Source: Sphingosinicella sp. YJ22
Lineage (GTDB): Bacteria > Pseudomonadota > Alphaproteobacteria > Sphingomonadales > Sphingomonadaceae
Direction: 5' to 3'
Assembly (NCBI RefSeq): GCF_011320075.1
Contig: NZ_JAANPA010000037.1
Location: 1 to 32,488, forward strand
Length of the DNA: 32,488 nucleotides
A program made the position numbers and the translations under genes. Positions 7,584 to 15,288 of the stretch are shown in pieces. How positions within the stretch are numbered: the first letter of the stretch is position 1; each line of letters opens with the position of its first letter. The notes under the pieces were generated by a model. That model made no database searches, was not told the origin of the DNA, and worked only from the letters and a program-made list of their open reading frames with translations.

Positions 7584-7988
7584 TCAGGGCGCCTGATTGC
7601 GCCACCAATCCTCCGCCGCCTTCGACGCGGCGCGCTGGACGTCGTCGCCGGTGATGCGGTGGAGCTCCAGCACCACGTCCATCGCCAGGGGCTCGTCGAA
7701 CTGGAGGCCGTAATGCGTGCCGTCGGTCCACACGATTCGGCAGAATTGGTCGATATGCGCGCCCTGGAGCACGCCTTCCTTGCCGACCTGCAGCGGCTGG
7801 CCGCACTGGATCAGCGCGCCGGTGCAGGACAGGTTCTTGATCGCGATACGGTAGGTGCCGGTCAGCGACTGGAAGGTGCCTTCGACGACCACGCGGCGCC
7901 GCGGGCTGCGCACGCGGTTGGGGTGCAGCGGTTCCGACCGGTCGTTCGGCGAGTCTGGGCGTTGGATCTTGAAGCTGACCACGGACAT
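7584..7988 (-). CDS. PilZ domain protein, probable c-di-GMP receptor
   Basis: The 134-residue protein is essentially a single PilZ domain. The c-di-GMP-binding signatures are R27-S-P-R-R31 (RxxxR) and N52-L-S-C-T-G57 (NxSxxG). They are followed by the usual beta-barrel strands (CRIVWTDGTHYGLQFDEPL). PilZ proteins bind c-di-GMP and alter partners in motility, polysaccharide secretion or transcription. The partner here is unknown. The annotated ATG at 7988 sits almost directly against its GGAGGA site. A GTG two codons later (7982) is seven bases from GGAGG and may be the true start. The gene converges with the response regulator gene, leaving a 10-bp gap. The diguanylate cyclase encoded at 1610 is a possible source of ligand. 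Confidence 0.88.
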   Translation of the reverse strand: MSVVSFKIQRPDSPNDRSEPLHPNRVRSPRRRVVVEGTFQSLTGTYRIAIKNLSCTGALIQCGQPLQVGKEGVLQGAHIDQFCRIVWTDGTHYGLQFDEPLAMDVVLELHRITGDDVQRAASKAAEDWWRNQAP

Positions 7989-8145
7989 TCCTCCGCTGCC
8001 GGGATAGCGGGACGAGGTTAACGGTGCGCTAAGCTGCCGAGACCATTGCCGCCGGGCGGAATCCGCGTCCGCTCTTGTTGCGGCGCAGCATCATTGTTAT
8101 GTGGCGCGCCCGCAACCTGCGCCCCTCCAATCGAGTTATATCCGC

Positions 8146-9981
8146 ATGAGCCTCCGCAACGTGGCGATCATCGCCCACGTCGATCACGGCAAGACGACCC
8201 TTGTCGACCAGCTGTTCCGGCAGTCCGGAACCTTCCGCGACAACCAGCGCGTGGAGGAAAGGGCGATGGATTCCAACGACCTGGAGAAAGAGCGCGGGAT
8301 CACCATCCTGGCCAAGTGCACCAGCGTCGAGTGGACCCCGCCGAGCGGCGGCGAATCCGTGCGGATCAATATCGTCGACACGCCGGGCCACGCCGACTTC
8401 GGCGCCGAGGTGGAGCGCATCCTGAGCATGGTCGACGGCGTGATCCTGCTGGTCGACGCCGCGGAAGGCCCGATGCCGCAGACCAAGTTCGTGACGGGCA
8501 AGGCGCTCGGGCTGGGCTTGAAGCCGATCGTCGTGGTGAACAAGATCGACCGCCCCGACGCGCGCGCCGCGGAAGTGTTGGACGAATGTTTCGAGCTTTT
8601 CCTCAGCCTCGACGCCAATGACGAGCAACTCGATTTCCCGGTCCTCTACGCGTCGGGCCGCAACGGCTATGCCGGCCTCACCGACGACGTCCGCTCCGGC
8701 GACCTCATTCCGCTGTTCGAGAAGATCGTCGAGCACGTCCCGGCGCCGGGCCTCCCGGTCGACGGCCCGTTCAAGATGCTCGCGACGCTTCTCGACCGCG
8801 ACAACTTCCTCGGCCGGATCCTCACCGGCCGCATCGAGAGCGGCAAGCTCGACATCAACATGCCGATCAAGGCGCTGGACGTCGACGGCAACGAGGTCGA
8901 GGCGGGCCGAGCCACCAAGGTGTTCGCGTTCCGCGGCCTCGAGCGGGTTCCGGTCGAGAGCGCCCAGGCGGGGGACATCGTCGCCATCGCCGGGCTCACC
9001 AAGGCGACGGTGTCCAACACCATCGCCGAGCCGGGCATGACCCAGCCGATCCGAGCGCGGCCGATCGACCCGCCGACCCTGGCGATGAGCTTCGGCGTGA
9101 ACGACAGCCCTTATGCCGGCAAGGACGGCGACAAGGTGCAGAGCCGAGTCATCCGCGACCGCCTCGAAAAGGAAGCGGAAACCAACGTCGCCATCCGGGT
9201 GACCGTCAGCCCGACCAGCGACGCCTATGAGGTCGCCGGCCGCGGCGAGCTGCAGCTCGGCGTGCTCATCGAGACGATGCGCCGCGAAGGCTTCGAGCTT
9301 TCCATCTCGCGGCCGCGAGTGCTGTTTCGCGACGGCCCCAATGGCCGCGAGGAGCCGTATGAGACGGTCGTCATCGACGTCGACGACGAGCATTCGGGAA
9401 CGGTCGTCGAGAAGATGAGCCTCCGCAAGGCCGAGATGACCGACATGCGCCCGTCGGGCGGAGGCAAGACCCGCCTCACCTTCAGCGCGCCGTCGCGCGG
9501 CCTGATCGGCTATCATGGCGAGTTCCTGTCCGACACGCGCGGCACCGGCATCATGAACCGGCTGTTCGAGAAATACGGCCCCTACAAGGGCCCGATCTCG
9601 GGCCGCCAGAACGGCGTCCTGATCTCGATGGAGCAGGGCGAGGCGGTCGCCTATGCGCTCAACGCTCTGGAGGAGCGCGGCGTGATGTTCATCTCGCCCG
9701 GCGACAAGCTCTACGAGGGCATGGTGATCGGCGAGAACGCCAAGCCGCAGGACCTCGAGGTCAACCCGCTGAAGTCCAAGCAGCTCACCAACTTCCGCGC
9801 GTCGGGCAAGGACGAGGGCATCCGCCTGACCCCGCCGCGGCGGATGACCCTGGAGCAGGCGATCGCCTACATCCAGGACGACGAGCTGGTCGAGGTGACC
9901 CCGAAGGTGGTTCGGATCAGGAAGCGCTTCCTCGATCCGCATGAGCGCAAGCGGCAGAGCCGGAAGGCCGAGGCGGCCTGA
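8146..9981 (+). CDS. typA: Ribosome-associated translational GTPase TypA/BipA
   Basis: The 611-residue product begins SLRNVAIIAHVDHGKTTLVDQLF (G1 P-loop). The G3 motif is DTPGHADF and the G4 motif is NKIDRPDAR. EF-G-like domains follow, with the BipA-specific C-terminal part (SRGLIGYHGEFLSDTRGTGIMN, and NFRASGKDEGIRLTPPRRMTLEQAI). TypA binds the 70S ribosome and is involved in 50S assembly and stress or cold adaptation. The frame is open back to a GTG at 8101. The ATG at 8146 starts the conserved N-terminus and gives the usual family length. The ribosome-binding site is weak. The gene is flanked by a divergent PilZ gene and is probably monocistronic. Confidence 0.97.
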   Translation: MSLRNVAIIAHVDHGKTTLVDQLFRQSGTFRDNQRVEERAMDSNDLEKERGITILAKCTSVEWTPPSGGESVRINIVDTPGHADFGAEVERILSMVDGVILLVDAAEGPMPQTKFVTGKALGLGLKPIVVVNKIDRPDARAAEVLDECFELFLSLDANDEQLDFPVLYASGRNGYAGLTDDVRSGDLIPLFEKIVEHVPAPGLPVDGPFKMLATLLDRDNFLGRILTGRIESGKLDINMPIKALDVDGNEVEAGRATKVFAFRGLERVPVESAQAGDIVAIAGLTKATVSNTIAEPGMTQPIRARPIDPPTLAMSFGVNDSPYAGKDGDKVQSRVIRDRLEKEAETNVAIRVTVSPTSDAYEVAGRGELQLGVLIETMRREGFELSISRPRVLFRDGPNGREEPYETVVIDVDDEHSGTVVEKMSLRKAEMTDMRPSGGGKTRLTFSAPSRGLIGYHGEFLSDTRGTGIMNRLFEKYGPYKGPISGRQNGVLISMEQGEAVAYALNALEERGVMFISPGDKLYEGMVIGENAKPQDLEVNPLKSKQLTNFRASGKDEGIRLTPPRRMTLEQAIAYIQDDELVEVTPKVVRIRKRFLDPHERKRQSRKAEAA

Positions 9982-9984
9982 GCG

Positions 9985-10016
9985 CACGCTGCGCTTTCCA
10001 GCGCGGCGGGAGCGTG
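9985..10016 (+). terminator. Possible hairpin terminator after typA
   Basis: CACGCT and GCGCT on the left pair with AGCGC and AGCGTG on the right, around a TTCC loop and with a six-base bulge (10005-10010). It starts four bases after the typA stop. There is no T-tract, so this is weak evidence. Confidence 0.3.
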
Positions 10017-10048
10017 TAGGGTTCGCGCTCGACGTTAGGGGGGCAGGC

Positions 10049-10408
10049 ATGAAGTCGGCAATTGGCAAGTGCAGGCTCGCCTGCGCGGGTGCGATCCTGG
10101 CGGTGCTCGGGTCGCCAGCGGCCGCTCCTGCTCAACCCTCACCGGCGGCTGTGAACGCTACCGAGGCGGAACGTGTGGAACGCGTCGCGGCTTTCGAGCG
10201 GAACGGGCAGTCCAGCGACCCCGCCTATCTCGACGCGCTTGGAAGTCTCGCCCTGCTCTACGTCAACCAGGGCCGCTATTCGGACGCAGTTCCGGTGCTT
10301 CGCCAAGCGCTCGCTGCAAGCGAGCGCATCAACGGCGCCGAGCACGACCTGACTCAGCAAATCCGGGTCACACTGACGCTGGCTGAGCGCTTCGCAAACC
10401 CACGCTGA
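10049..10408 (+). CDS. Small exported TPR-like protein
   Basis: The 119-residue protein has an N-terminal signal peptide: basic KSAIGKCR, then a hydrophobic core ACAGAILAVLGSPAAA, with probable cleavage near APAQP. The mature part carries about one and a half tetratricopeptide-like helices (AYLDALGSLALLYVNQGRYSDAVPVLRQALAASE). This is the pattern of Sel1/TPR or kinesin-light-chain-type repeats. It is too short for a complete superhelix, so it is probably a small periplasmic interaction protein. A purine-rich AGGGGGG-type stretch precedes the ATG at 10049 at usable spacing. The neighbours (typA, a lipoprotein) give no functional clue. Confidence 0.7.
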   Translation: MKSAIGKCRLACAGAILAVLGSPAAAPAQPSPAAVNATEAERVERVAAFERNGQSSDPAYLDALGSLALLYVNQGRYSDAVPVLRQALAASERINGAEHDLTQQIRVTLTLAERFANPR

Positions 10409-10586
10409 CCGCTTCGGCCGCGTGGCCGCCAAGTCTTTCCAATCCGGCACGTTCCGCGGGCGCGTCTTGGGTCGGACTTTGCTCCGATCCGGATTCGATT
10501 GAGCCGCACCGCGGCCGTTGAAGGCCTATTGATCCGAACCTCAGCGGCGACGTCCTGTGTCGCGCGCAGCTGCGGGGGAGGGGCCG

Positions 10587-11255
10587 ATGGTGGCGAAGAT
10601 CGGGTTCGGAATCGGCGGGCTGGCGGGGCTGTGCCTGCTGGGCGGCTGCGCGGCGCTGCCGCTCGTCGGCATGGGGCTGAGCGCCGCGAGCTACGCCTAT
10701 GGCGCGATGAACGTGGTCCACCTCACCAGCGGCGGCAGCGTCGGGATCGGCTTCGGTTCGGCGAGCGAACGGGAGACGGTGCCGCCCACTCCCCTGCGTG
10801 TGGCGCAAAGGCTGGCGATCTGGCCGGGCGGAACGCGCGAGGTGCGCCTTGCCGAGCGTCTTCAGGGCAACGGCCGAACGGTGGTGTCGCCGGTCGAGGT
10901 CGGCCGAATCCTTGGCGCGTCGAACCTGCCGGCCAGCCTCGGCCAGTTGACCGAGGGCGAGCAGGCCGCCGCCTTCCGCCAGGTCTGCCGCGGCGCGCGC
11001 GCCGATCTCGTCCTCGCTGCGCTCGACGAAGGGTCGTCCGAACGGCACGGCCTGCTGTCGCTCAACCGGGCCGGCACGCGCACCACCACCCGCCTGCTGG
11101 CGTTCGACTGCGCCGCGGAGGCAATCGTGTGGCGGGACACCATGTTCGCGACCATCGAGATGGGCCGCGCCACGCCGAACGAGGGCGAGGTGGCGCAGGC
11201 ACTGGGCCAGGCCTGGGCCGATCGGATCCTGACGGCGCAGGCCTCCCGGAGCTGA
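10587..11255 (+). CDS. Predicted lipoprotein of unknown function
   Basis: The 222-residue protein begins with a lipoprotein signal. Basic K4 is followed by a hydrophobic run ending LCLLGGC, with C21 as the lipidated cysteine. The next residues are AALPL, which do not suggest inner-membrane retention, so outer-membrane attachment is likely. The mature part has a small hydrophobic stretch near residues 24-40, then mixed alpha/beta sequence with two cysteines (in RQVCRGA and LAFDCAAE) that could form a disulfide. I recognise no domain. The ATG at 10587 follows GGGGGAGGGG. An in-frame GTG 30 bases upstream would spoil the signal peptide spacing and is rejected. The gap to the ligase gene is 62 bp. 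Confidence 0.72.
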   Translation: MVAKIGFGIGGLAGLCLLGGCAALPLVGMGLSAASYAYGAMNVVHLTSGGSVGIGFGSASERETVPPTPLRVAQRLAIWPGGTREVRLAERLQGNGRTVVSPVEVGRILGASNLPASLGQLTEGEQAAAFRQVCRGARADLVLAALDEGSSERHGLLSLNRAGTRTTTRLLAFDCAAEAIVWRDTMFATIEMGRATPNEGEVAQALGQAWADRILTAQASRS

Positions 11256-11317
11256 CGTCCTTCGAGGCTGGCAGTTGCGCGCCGGGAACGCCGCCCCCGG
11301 CACCACGTTTCGCGGCC

Positions 11318-12343
11318 ATGGCTTTCGCCGGTCTCCCCGTCCGCCCGCCGCTGCCGCCGATGGAGGCGAAGCCGGTCGAGGCGCTGCCGGAGGGCGAGGG
11401 CTGGCGGTTCGAGCCGAAATGGGATGGGTTTCGAGTGCTGGCGTTTCGCGACGGGGAGGAGGTCGAGCTTCAGTCGAAGGGGCTGAAGCCGCTCGGGCGC
11501 TATTTCCCGGAGCTGGTCGAATTGGTCCGCGGGCTTCCCGGCGACCGCTTCGTGATCGACGGCGAGATGGTGATCGTGTCGGGCGGTAATCTGTCGTTCG
11601 ACGCGCTTCAGATGCGGCTTCATCCGGCGGCGAGCCGGGTCGCTCGGCTGGCGCGGGAGACCCCGGCGCGGATCCTGCTGTTCGATTGCCTCGCGATGGA
11701 CGGCGAGAGCCTGCTCGACTCGCCGCTCGCCCGGAGGCGGGAGGTGCTGGAGGGGTTTCATTCGCGGGTGGGGAGCGGCGACCTGATGCTGTCGCCCTTC
11801 ACCGAGGACCGCGAGACTGCGCAGGGCTGGCTCAAGGGCGCGGGCTCGGCGCTCGACGGGGTGATCGCCAAGCGGGCGGAGGACCCGTACCGGCCGGGCG
11901 AGCGGGCGATGCTTAAGGTCAAATGCCTGCGCAGCGCGGACTGCGTGGTCGGCGGATTCCGCTATGCCAAGGGCAAGCGCGAGGTCGGGTCGCTGCTGCT
12001 CGGCCTCTACGACGAGGCGGGGCTGCTCAACCATGTCGGCTTCACCTCCAACATGCCGGACCGGGCGGAACTGACGAAGAGGCTGGAGGCCTTGGTCGAA
12101 CCGCCCGGCTTCACCGGCGCGGCGCCGGGCGGGCCGAGCCGCTGGTCGACCGAGCGGTCGGGCGAGTGGCATCCGCTCCGGCCCGAGCTCGTCGCCGAGG
12201 TGCGCTTCGACCAGGTCACCGGGCGCCGCTTCCGACACGGCACCTCGTTCCTGCGCTGGCGGCCGGACAAGGCGCCGGAGCAATGCCGGATGGAGCAGCT
12301 CGCGCCGGCGGCGCCGCTTTCGATGCTGGAGGAGATGGCATGA
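11318..12343 (+). CDS. ATP-dependent DNA ligase (stand-alone LigD-ligase/LigC type)
   Basis: The 341-residue protein is an ATP-dependent DNA ligase. Motif I is EPKWDGFR with the adenylated lysine K34. An IDGEMV segment follows, then LLFDCLAMDG (motif III), LDGVIAKR (motif IV) and LKVKC (motif V). A C-terminal OB-fold carries VAEVRFDQVTGRRFRHGTSFLRWRPDK, typical of the LigD/LigC group. It seals nicks during double-strand-break repair (non-homologous end joining) or excision repair. There is no phosphoesterase domain. The stop overlaps the start of the polymerase-domain gene (ATGA), so the two halves of a typical LigD are encoded separately and co-translated. No Ku gene is in the window. The frame is open to 10499, but the conserved sequence starts at the ATG at 11318. 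Confidence 0.9.
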   Translation: MAFAGLPVRPPLPPMEAKPVEALPEGEGWRFEPKWDGFRVLAFRDGEEVELQSKGLKPLGRYFPELVELVRGLPGDRFVIDGEMVIVSGGNLSFDALQMRLHPAASRVARLARETPARILLFDCLAMDGESLLDSPLARRREVLEGFHSRVGSGDLMLSPFTEDRETAQGWLKGAGSALDGVIAKRAEDPYRPGERAMLKVKCLRSADCVVGGFRYAKGKREVGSLLLGLYDEAGLLNHVGFTSNMPDRAELTKRLEALVEPPGFTGAAPGGPSRWSTERSGEWHPLRPELVAEVRFDQVTGRRFRHGTSFLRWRPDKAPEQCRMEQLAPAAPLSMLEEMA

Positions 12344-13224
12344 GCGACGCGCGCGACCTTCTCGGCGTCCGCCTGAGCAGCCCCGACAAGGTGCTGTGGG
12401 CGGAGCAGGGAGTCACCAAGAGCGAGCTGGCCGATTATTACCTCGCCGTCGCGGACCGAATTCTGCCGCACATCGCGCGGCGGCCGATCACCCTGGTGCG
12501 CTGCCCGACGGGGGCGGAGAAGAAATGCTTCTACCAGCGCCATGCGGGCTCGGGCGTGCTGCCGCAATTGAAGGAGGTGACGATCCCCGGCTTCGACGAG
12601 CCTTACCTCTATATCGACGACGAGGCCGGGCTGGTCGCGGTGGTGCAGATGGGCACGCTCGAGCTTCACCCGTGGGGCGTGACCGTCGAACGGCCGGACC
12701 GGCCGGACCGGATCATCTTCGACCTCGACCCCGCCGAGGGGCTCGGCTTCGACTCGGTGGTCGCGGCGGCGCTCGACGTGCGCGACCGGCTCGATGCGCT
12801 GGGCCTTCGGAGCTTCGCCAAGACCACCGGCGGCAAGGGCCTCCACGTCGTCGTGCCGATCCTCCCCGACGCGGAATGGCGCGAGGCCAAGACGTTCGCC
12901 AAGGGGCTCGCCGAGCGCATGTCGGAGGAGCGGCCCGACCTCTACCTCGCGCGAATCTCAAAGGCCGAGCGCGAGGGCCGCATCTTCATCGACTATCTGC
13001 GCAACGACCCGACCTCGACCGCGGTCGGCCCTTATTCCACGCGCGCACGCGCGGGGGCTCCCGTGTCGCTGCCGATCGAATGGGAAGAGGTGGCGCCGGG
13101 GCTCGACCCCAAGGCGTTCAACCTGCGCACCGTGCCGGGCCTGATTGCGAAGAAACCCGATCCCTGGGCCGAGATGTTCGACGTCCGCCAGTCACTGGGA
13201 CCGGCCGCCGCTCAGCTGGCCTGA
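12340..13224 (+). CDS. LigD-type primase-polymerase (NHEJ polymerase domain) as a separate protein
   Basis: The 294-residue protein matches the polymerase domain of LigD (archaeo-eukaryotic primase superfamily). Visible motifs are the catalytic pair D128-L-D130-P in IIFDLDP, TTGGKGLHVVVP with H169, and the third aspartate D218 in IFIDYLRN. YSTRARAGAPVSLPIEWEE follows, which is also typical. Such polymerases fill or extend ends with ribo- or deoxynucleotides during non-homologous end joining. It starts inside the stop of the ligase gene (ATGA), giving the order ligase-polymerase seen in fused LigD proteins, but on two chains. Its last 13 bases overlap the convergent EVE gene. Length is as expected for the isolated domain. 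Confidence 0.92.
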   Translation: MSDARDLLGVRLSSPDKVLWAEQGVTKSELADYYLAVADRILPHIARRPITLVRCPTGAEKKCFYQRHAGSGVLPQLKEVTIPGFDEPYLYIDDEAGLVAVVQMGTLELHPWGVTVERPDRPDRIIFDLDPAEGLGFDSVVAAALDVRDRLDALGLRSFAKTTGGKGLHVVVPILPDAEWREAKTFAKGLAERMSEERPDLYLARISKAEREGRIFIDYLRNDPTSTAVGPYSTRARAGAPVSLPIEWEEVAPGLDPKAFNLRTVPGLIAKKPDPWAEMFDVRQSLGPAAAQLA

Positions 13225-13625
13225 GCCATCTCCTGGATGAGCGTCCATTCGCTGCCGCGGATCGGGGCGATGGAGAGGCGGGACTGGCGGATGAGCTCGA
13301 TGTCGGCGAGGCGTGGCTCGGCCTTGATCTCGGCGAGGGTGACGGGGCGCGGCAGCTTTTCGACCGGCTCGACCCGGACCGAGACCCAGCGCTCGCCGGG
13401 CTTCGCCTTCGGGTCCGGCTGCGCCTCGCGCGTGATCTCCATGATTCCGACCACCGCCTTGTCGCTGACGCTGTGGTAGAGGAAGGCGCGGTCGCCGGCC
13501 TTCATCGCCTTGAGGTTGAGGGTCGCGGCGTTGTTGCGCACGCCGTCCCATTCGGTGCCGCCGTCGCGGACGAGGTCGTCCCAGCTATACGCCTCGGGTT
13601 CGGATTTCATCAGCCAGTAAGCCAT
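13212..13625 (-). CDS. EVE domain protein (PUA-like fold)
   Basis: The 137-residue protein is a complete EVE domain: YWLMKSEPEAYSWDDL, then WDGVRNNAA, AFLYHSVSDKAVVGIMEI and a terminal SRLSIAPI segment. EVE domains are PUA-like and related to YTH and ASCH. They are thought to bind modified bases in DNA or RNA and often lie near restriction or repair genes. Here it faces the NHEJ polymerase gene and overlaps its end by 13 bases, but it is on the opposite strand, so co-regulation is not implied. The ATG at 13625 follows a GAGG-type site. Function in this organism is unknown. Confidence 0.9.
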   Translation of the reverse strand: MAYWLMKSEPEAYSWDDLVRDGGTEWDGVRNNAATLNLKAMKAGDRAFLYHSVSDKAVVGIMEITREAQPDPKAKPGERWVSVRVEPVEKLPRPVTLAEIKAEPRLADIELIRQSRLSIAPIRGSEWTLIQEMAQAS

Positions 13626-13661
13626 GGCCGGCCTCTAGCCGCTGGGCGCCGCCCGTTCTAG

Positions 13662-14192
13662 ATGATCTCCATGGCCCTTCGTTTCGCACCTGCTCTCGTC
13701 CCGCTGCTCCTCGCGGGATGCGGCGAGCCGCAAGACCGCAACGCCTCCTACGGCTCGACGACGCCGCGCTACGAGCGGGCGCCGGAGGACGGCAATCTGC
13801 TTGCGGGCAACGTGACGCCGGTTCGCGTCGGCGAGCTCGGGCCGAATTTCTCCGCGTGCAATTCGATCGGCGAAGTGCGCGAGCGCGCGGTCGACGGGGC
13901 GATCCAGGTGCGGGCGGCGCCGTTCGAGCCGGCCGGGCAGACCGGGCGGCTGCCGTCCGGCTCCACCTTCTTCATCTGCAGCCGCTCGCTCGACCAGCGC
14001 TGGCTCGGGGTCGTCTATGACCGCTCGGGCCAGGCGAGCCGCGCCTGCGGCGTGTCCGCGCCGGTGCCGGCGCGAAGAGATTATGAAGGACCGTGCGATT
14101 CGGGCTGGGTTCCCAGCGCCCAGGTCAGGCTTGTCGCGCCGGTGGATTCAAGCACCGGCGAGATGAGCCAGAATATCGGCGAGTTGAAATAA
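13662..14192 (+). CDS. SH3-like lipoprotein, function unknown
   Basis: The 176-residue protein has a lipoprotein signal (ALRFAPALVPLLLAGC), with the lipidated cysteine at residue 20 when counted from 13662. The mature part includes a bacterial SH3-like barrel. AVDGAIQVRAAPFEPAGQTGRLPSGSTFFICS is a typical 'xVRxxPxxxAxxxGxLxxG' SH3 pattern, followed by RWLGVVYD and GWVPSAQVRLV. Such domains often bind peptidoglycan or other envelope ligands. Four further cysteines could form periplasmic disulfides. Two ATG codons compete (13662 and 13671), and neither has a clear ribosome-binding site. Both keep the signal peptide. It is followed by a 313-bp intergenic region. Confidence 0.75.
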   Translation: MISMALRFAPALVPLLLAGCGEPQDRNASYGSTTPRYERAPEDGNLLAGNVTPVRVGELGPNFSACNSIGEVRERAVDGAIQVRAAPFEPAGQTGRLPSGSTFFICSRSLDQRWLGVVYDRSGQASRACGVSAPVPARRDYEGPCDSGWVPSAQVRLVAPVDSSTGEMSQNIGELK

Positions 14193-14297
14193 CTTAGCCG
14201 TCGAAGGCAAAAGGTTCCTCAACTCATCGCACGCCTCGGCTCGACTCAACGAGTCTCTCACTAACCCCTGTTGTAATTACGAGGTCCGATCGGCATT

Positions 14298-14461
14298 TGC
14301 CCTCTCGCAGATAGCGAAGAGCGGGCAGCGCCGAGTGGGACCGAAGGGGTCCGGCGCTACCCTTGGATCGAGCCGAACGCGAATCCCGCAAGCCAAAAGG
14401 CGCGGGCGGCGGCTCATGGGCAACAACAGGACGGGTTGAGCCGAAAGAGCGCGTTTCGCGC
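14298..14461 (+). promoter_or_regulatory. Hairpin-rich leader (possible structured RNA or riboswitch-like element) before the SleB-type gene
   Basis: The 313-bp gap 14193-14505 has no convincing gene but holds four consecutive inverted repeats. (1) TGCCC 14298-14302 pairs with GGGCA 14323-14327, with an inner TCGC/GCGA. (2) GCGCC 14328-14332 pairs with GGCGC 14353-14357, with an inner GGACC/GGTCC. (3) GAGCCG 14370-14375 pairs with CGGCTC 14410-14415, enclosing CCCGC/GCGGG and GCC-AAAA-GGC. (4) GCGCG 14449-14453 pairs with CGCGC 14457-14461. A second GAGCCG at 14438-14443 could compete for CGGCTC. I recognise no known family. A free non-coding RNA is an alternative. Confidence 0.4.
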
Positions 14462-14505
14462 CGTGGCCCCCCTTGTGCCTGGCAAGTTTGGGAAGCTCAA
14501 ATCAG

Positions 14506-15075
14506 ATGAATCGTATAGTCCGTGGCGCGGGCATCGCCGCCGCTTTGCTTTTTTCCGGCGGAATCACCGCTGCGCCGCTTCAGGCGAACGTCATTCCGGC
14601 CGCCGTTCAGGCCGGCACCCAGATGGTTCCGACCCTCGCCGACACGATGCGCAGCCGCCCGCTCGACGAGCAGGTCTTCGCCTATGAGCGCGTCGAGACC
14701 GACAACCAGGAACAGGATTGCCTGGCCAGCGCCGTCTATTTCGAGGCGCGTGGGGAATCGCTCGAGGGCCAGCTCGCGGTCGCCGAGGTCGTCATGAACC
14801 GCGCCGCTTCGGGGCGCTACCCGTCGACCCTGTGCGGCGTCGTCGAGCAGCCCTGGCAATTCTCGTTCGTCAACGCGACCGGCCGAATCCCGAACGCCAA
14901 CCGCGATTCCGCCGCATGGCGCCGCGCCGTGGCGATCGCCCGAATCGCCCAGGACGGGGTCAGCGACCGGCTGACCGAGGACTGCCTGTGGTATCACGCC
15001 GATTATGTCTCGCCGAGCTGGGGCCGCCGCCTCAACCGCGTCACCAAGATCGGCCTGCACATCTTCTATCGTTAA
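14506..15075 (+). CDS. SleB-type (Hydrolase_2) cell wall hydrolase, exported
   Basis: The 189-residue protein has a signal peptide (NRIVRGAGIAAALLFSGGITAAPLQA). Its catalytic domain is of the SleB/Hydrolase_2 family, with CLASAVYFEARGESLEGQLAVAEVVMNR. E80 in E80-A-R-G-E84 is the likely catalytic acid. CGVVEQPWQFSFV and a terminal GLHIFYR also match the family. It should cleave peptidoglycan in the periplasm, probably as a lytic transglycosylase-like enzyme. The ATG at 14506 begins the signal peptide, and an in-frame TTG 33 bases upstream is less likely. The long structured region before it and the strong terminator after it suggest a separate transcription unit with its own regulation. Confidence 0.88.
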   Translation: MNRIVRGAGIAAALLFSGGITAAPLQANVIPAAVQAGTQMVPTLADTMRSRPLDEQVFAYERVETDNQEQDCLASAVYFEARGESLEGQLAVAEVVMNRAASGRYPSTLCGVVEQPWQFSFVNATGRIPNANRDSAAWRRAVAIARIAQDGVSDRLTEDCLWYHADYVSPSWGRRLNRVTKIGLHIFYR

Positions 15076-15090
15076 ATCCTTTTGCGGACG

Positions 15091-15199
15091 CGGTTGCCGG
15101 GCCGGCAGGTGATTCCACCTGCCTCGCAACCGCTCTCGGAGCTTCCAGCGAGGGAGAGGGGCAGCGCCCGCCGGATTCGTCCGGCGGGCGCTTTCGTTT
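15091..15199 (+). ncRNA. Candidate small RNA or structured 3' UTR ending at a strong terminator
   Basis: Between the hydrolase stop and the next gene there is a nested hairpin. CGGTTGC (15091-15097) pairs with GCAACCG (15126-15132) and encloses a perfect 8-bp stem, GGCAGGTG/CACCTGCC (15104-15111/15116-15123), with an ATTC loop. A possible CTCTC/GAGAG pairing follows, then the terminator at 15164. This is the shape of many bacterial small RNAs, but no promoter is evident. It may equally be the processed 3' end of the hydrolase mRNA. Confidence 0.3.
15164..15199 (+). terminator. Strong intrinsic terminator after the SleB-type hydrolase
   Basis: A perfect 12-bp stem, GCGCCCGCCGGA (15164-15175) and TCCGGCGGGCGC (15180-15191), closes on a TTCG tetraloop. 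It is followed by TTTCGTTT. This is the best terminator in the window. Confidence 0.9.
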
Positions 15200-15288
15200 C
15201 GTCGCGTTCGGGGAACCATGGCCGCGGCGCCCCCATTGATGCGCGGGACCCGCGATTTCCGCGCGGCCCGCATCAAGGAGCCGTGTCG

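Noticed and set aside
8029-10068. 679-codon open frame opposite typA
   Set aside because: Antisense to an unmistakable TypA. The translation is rich in His, Asp, Arg and Val without motifs, as for a shadow frame.
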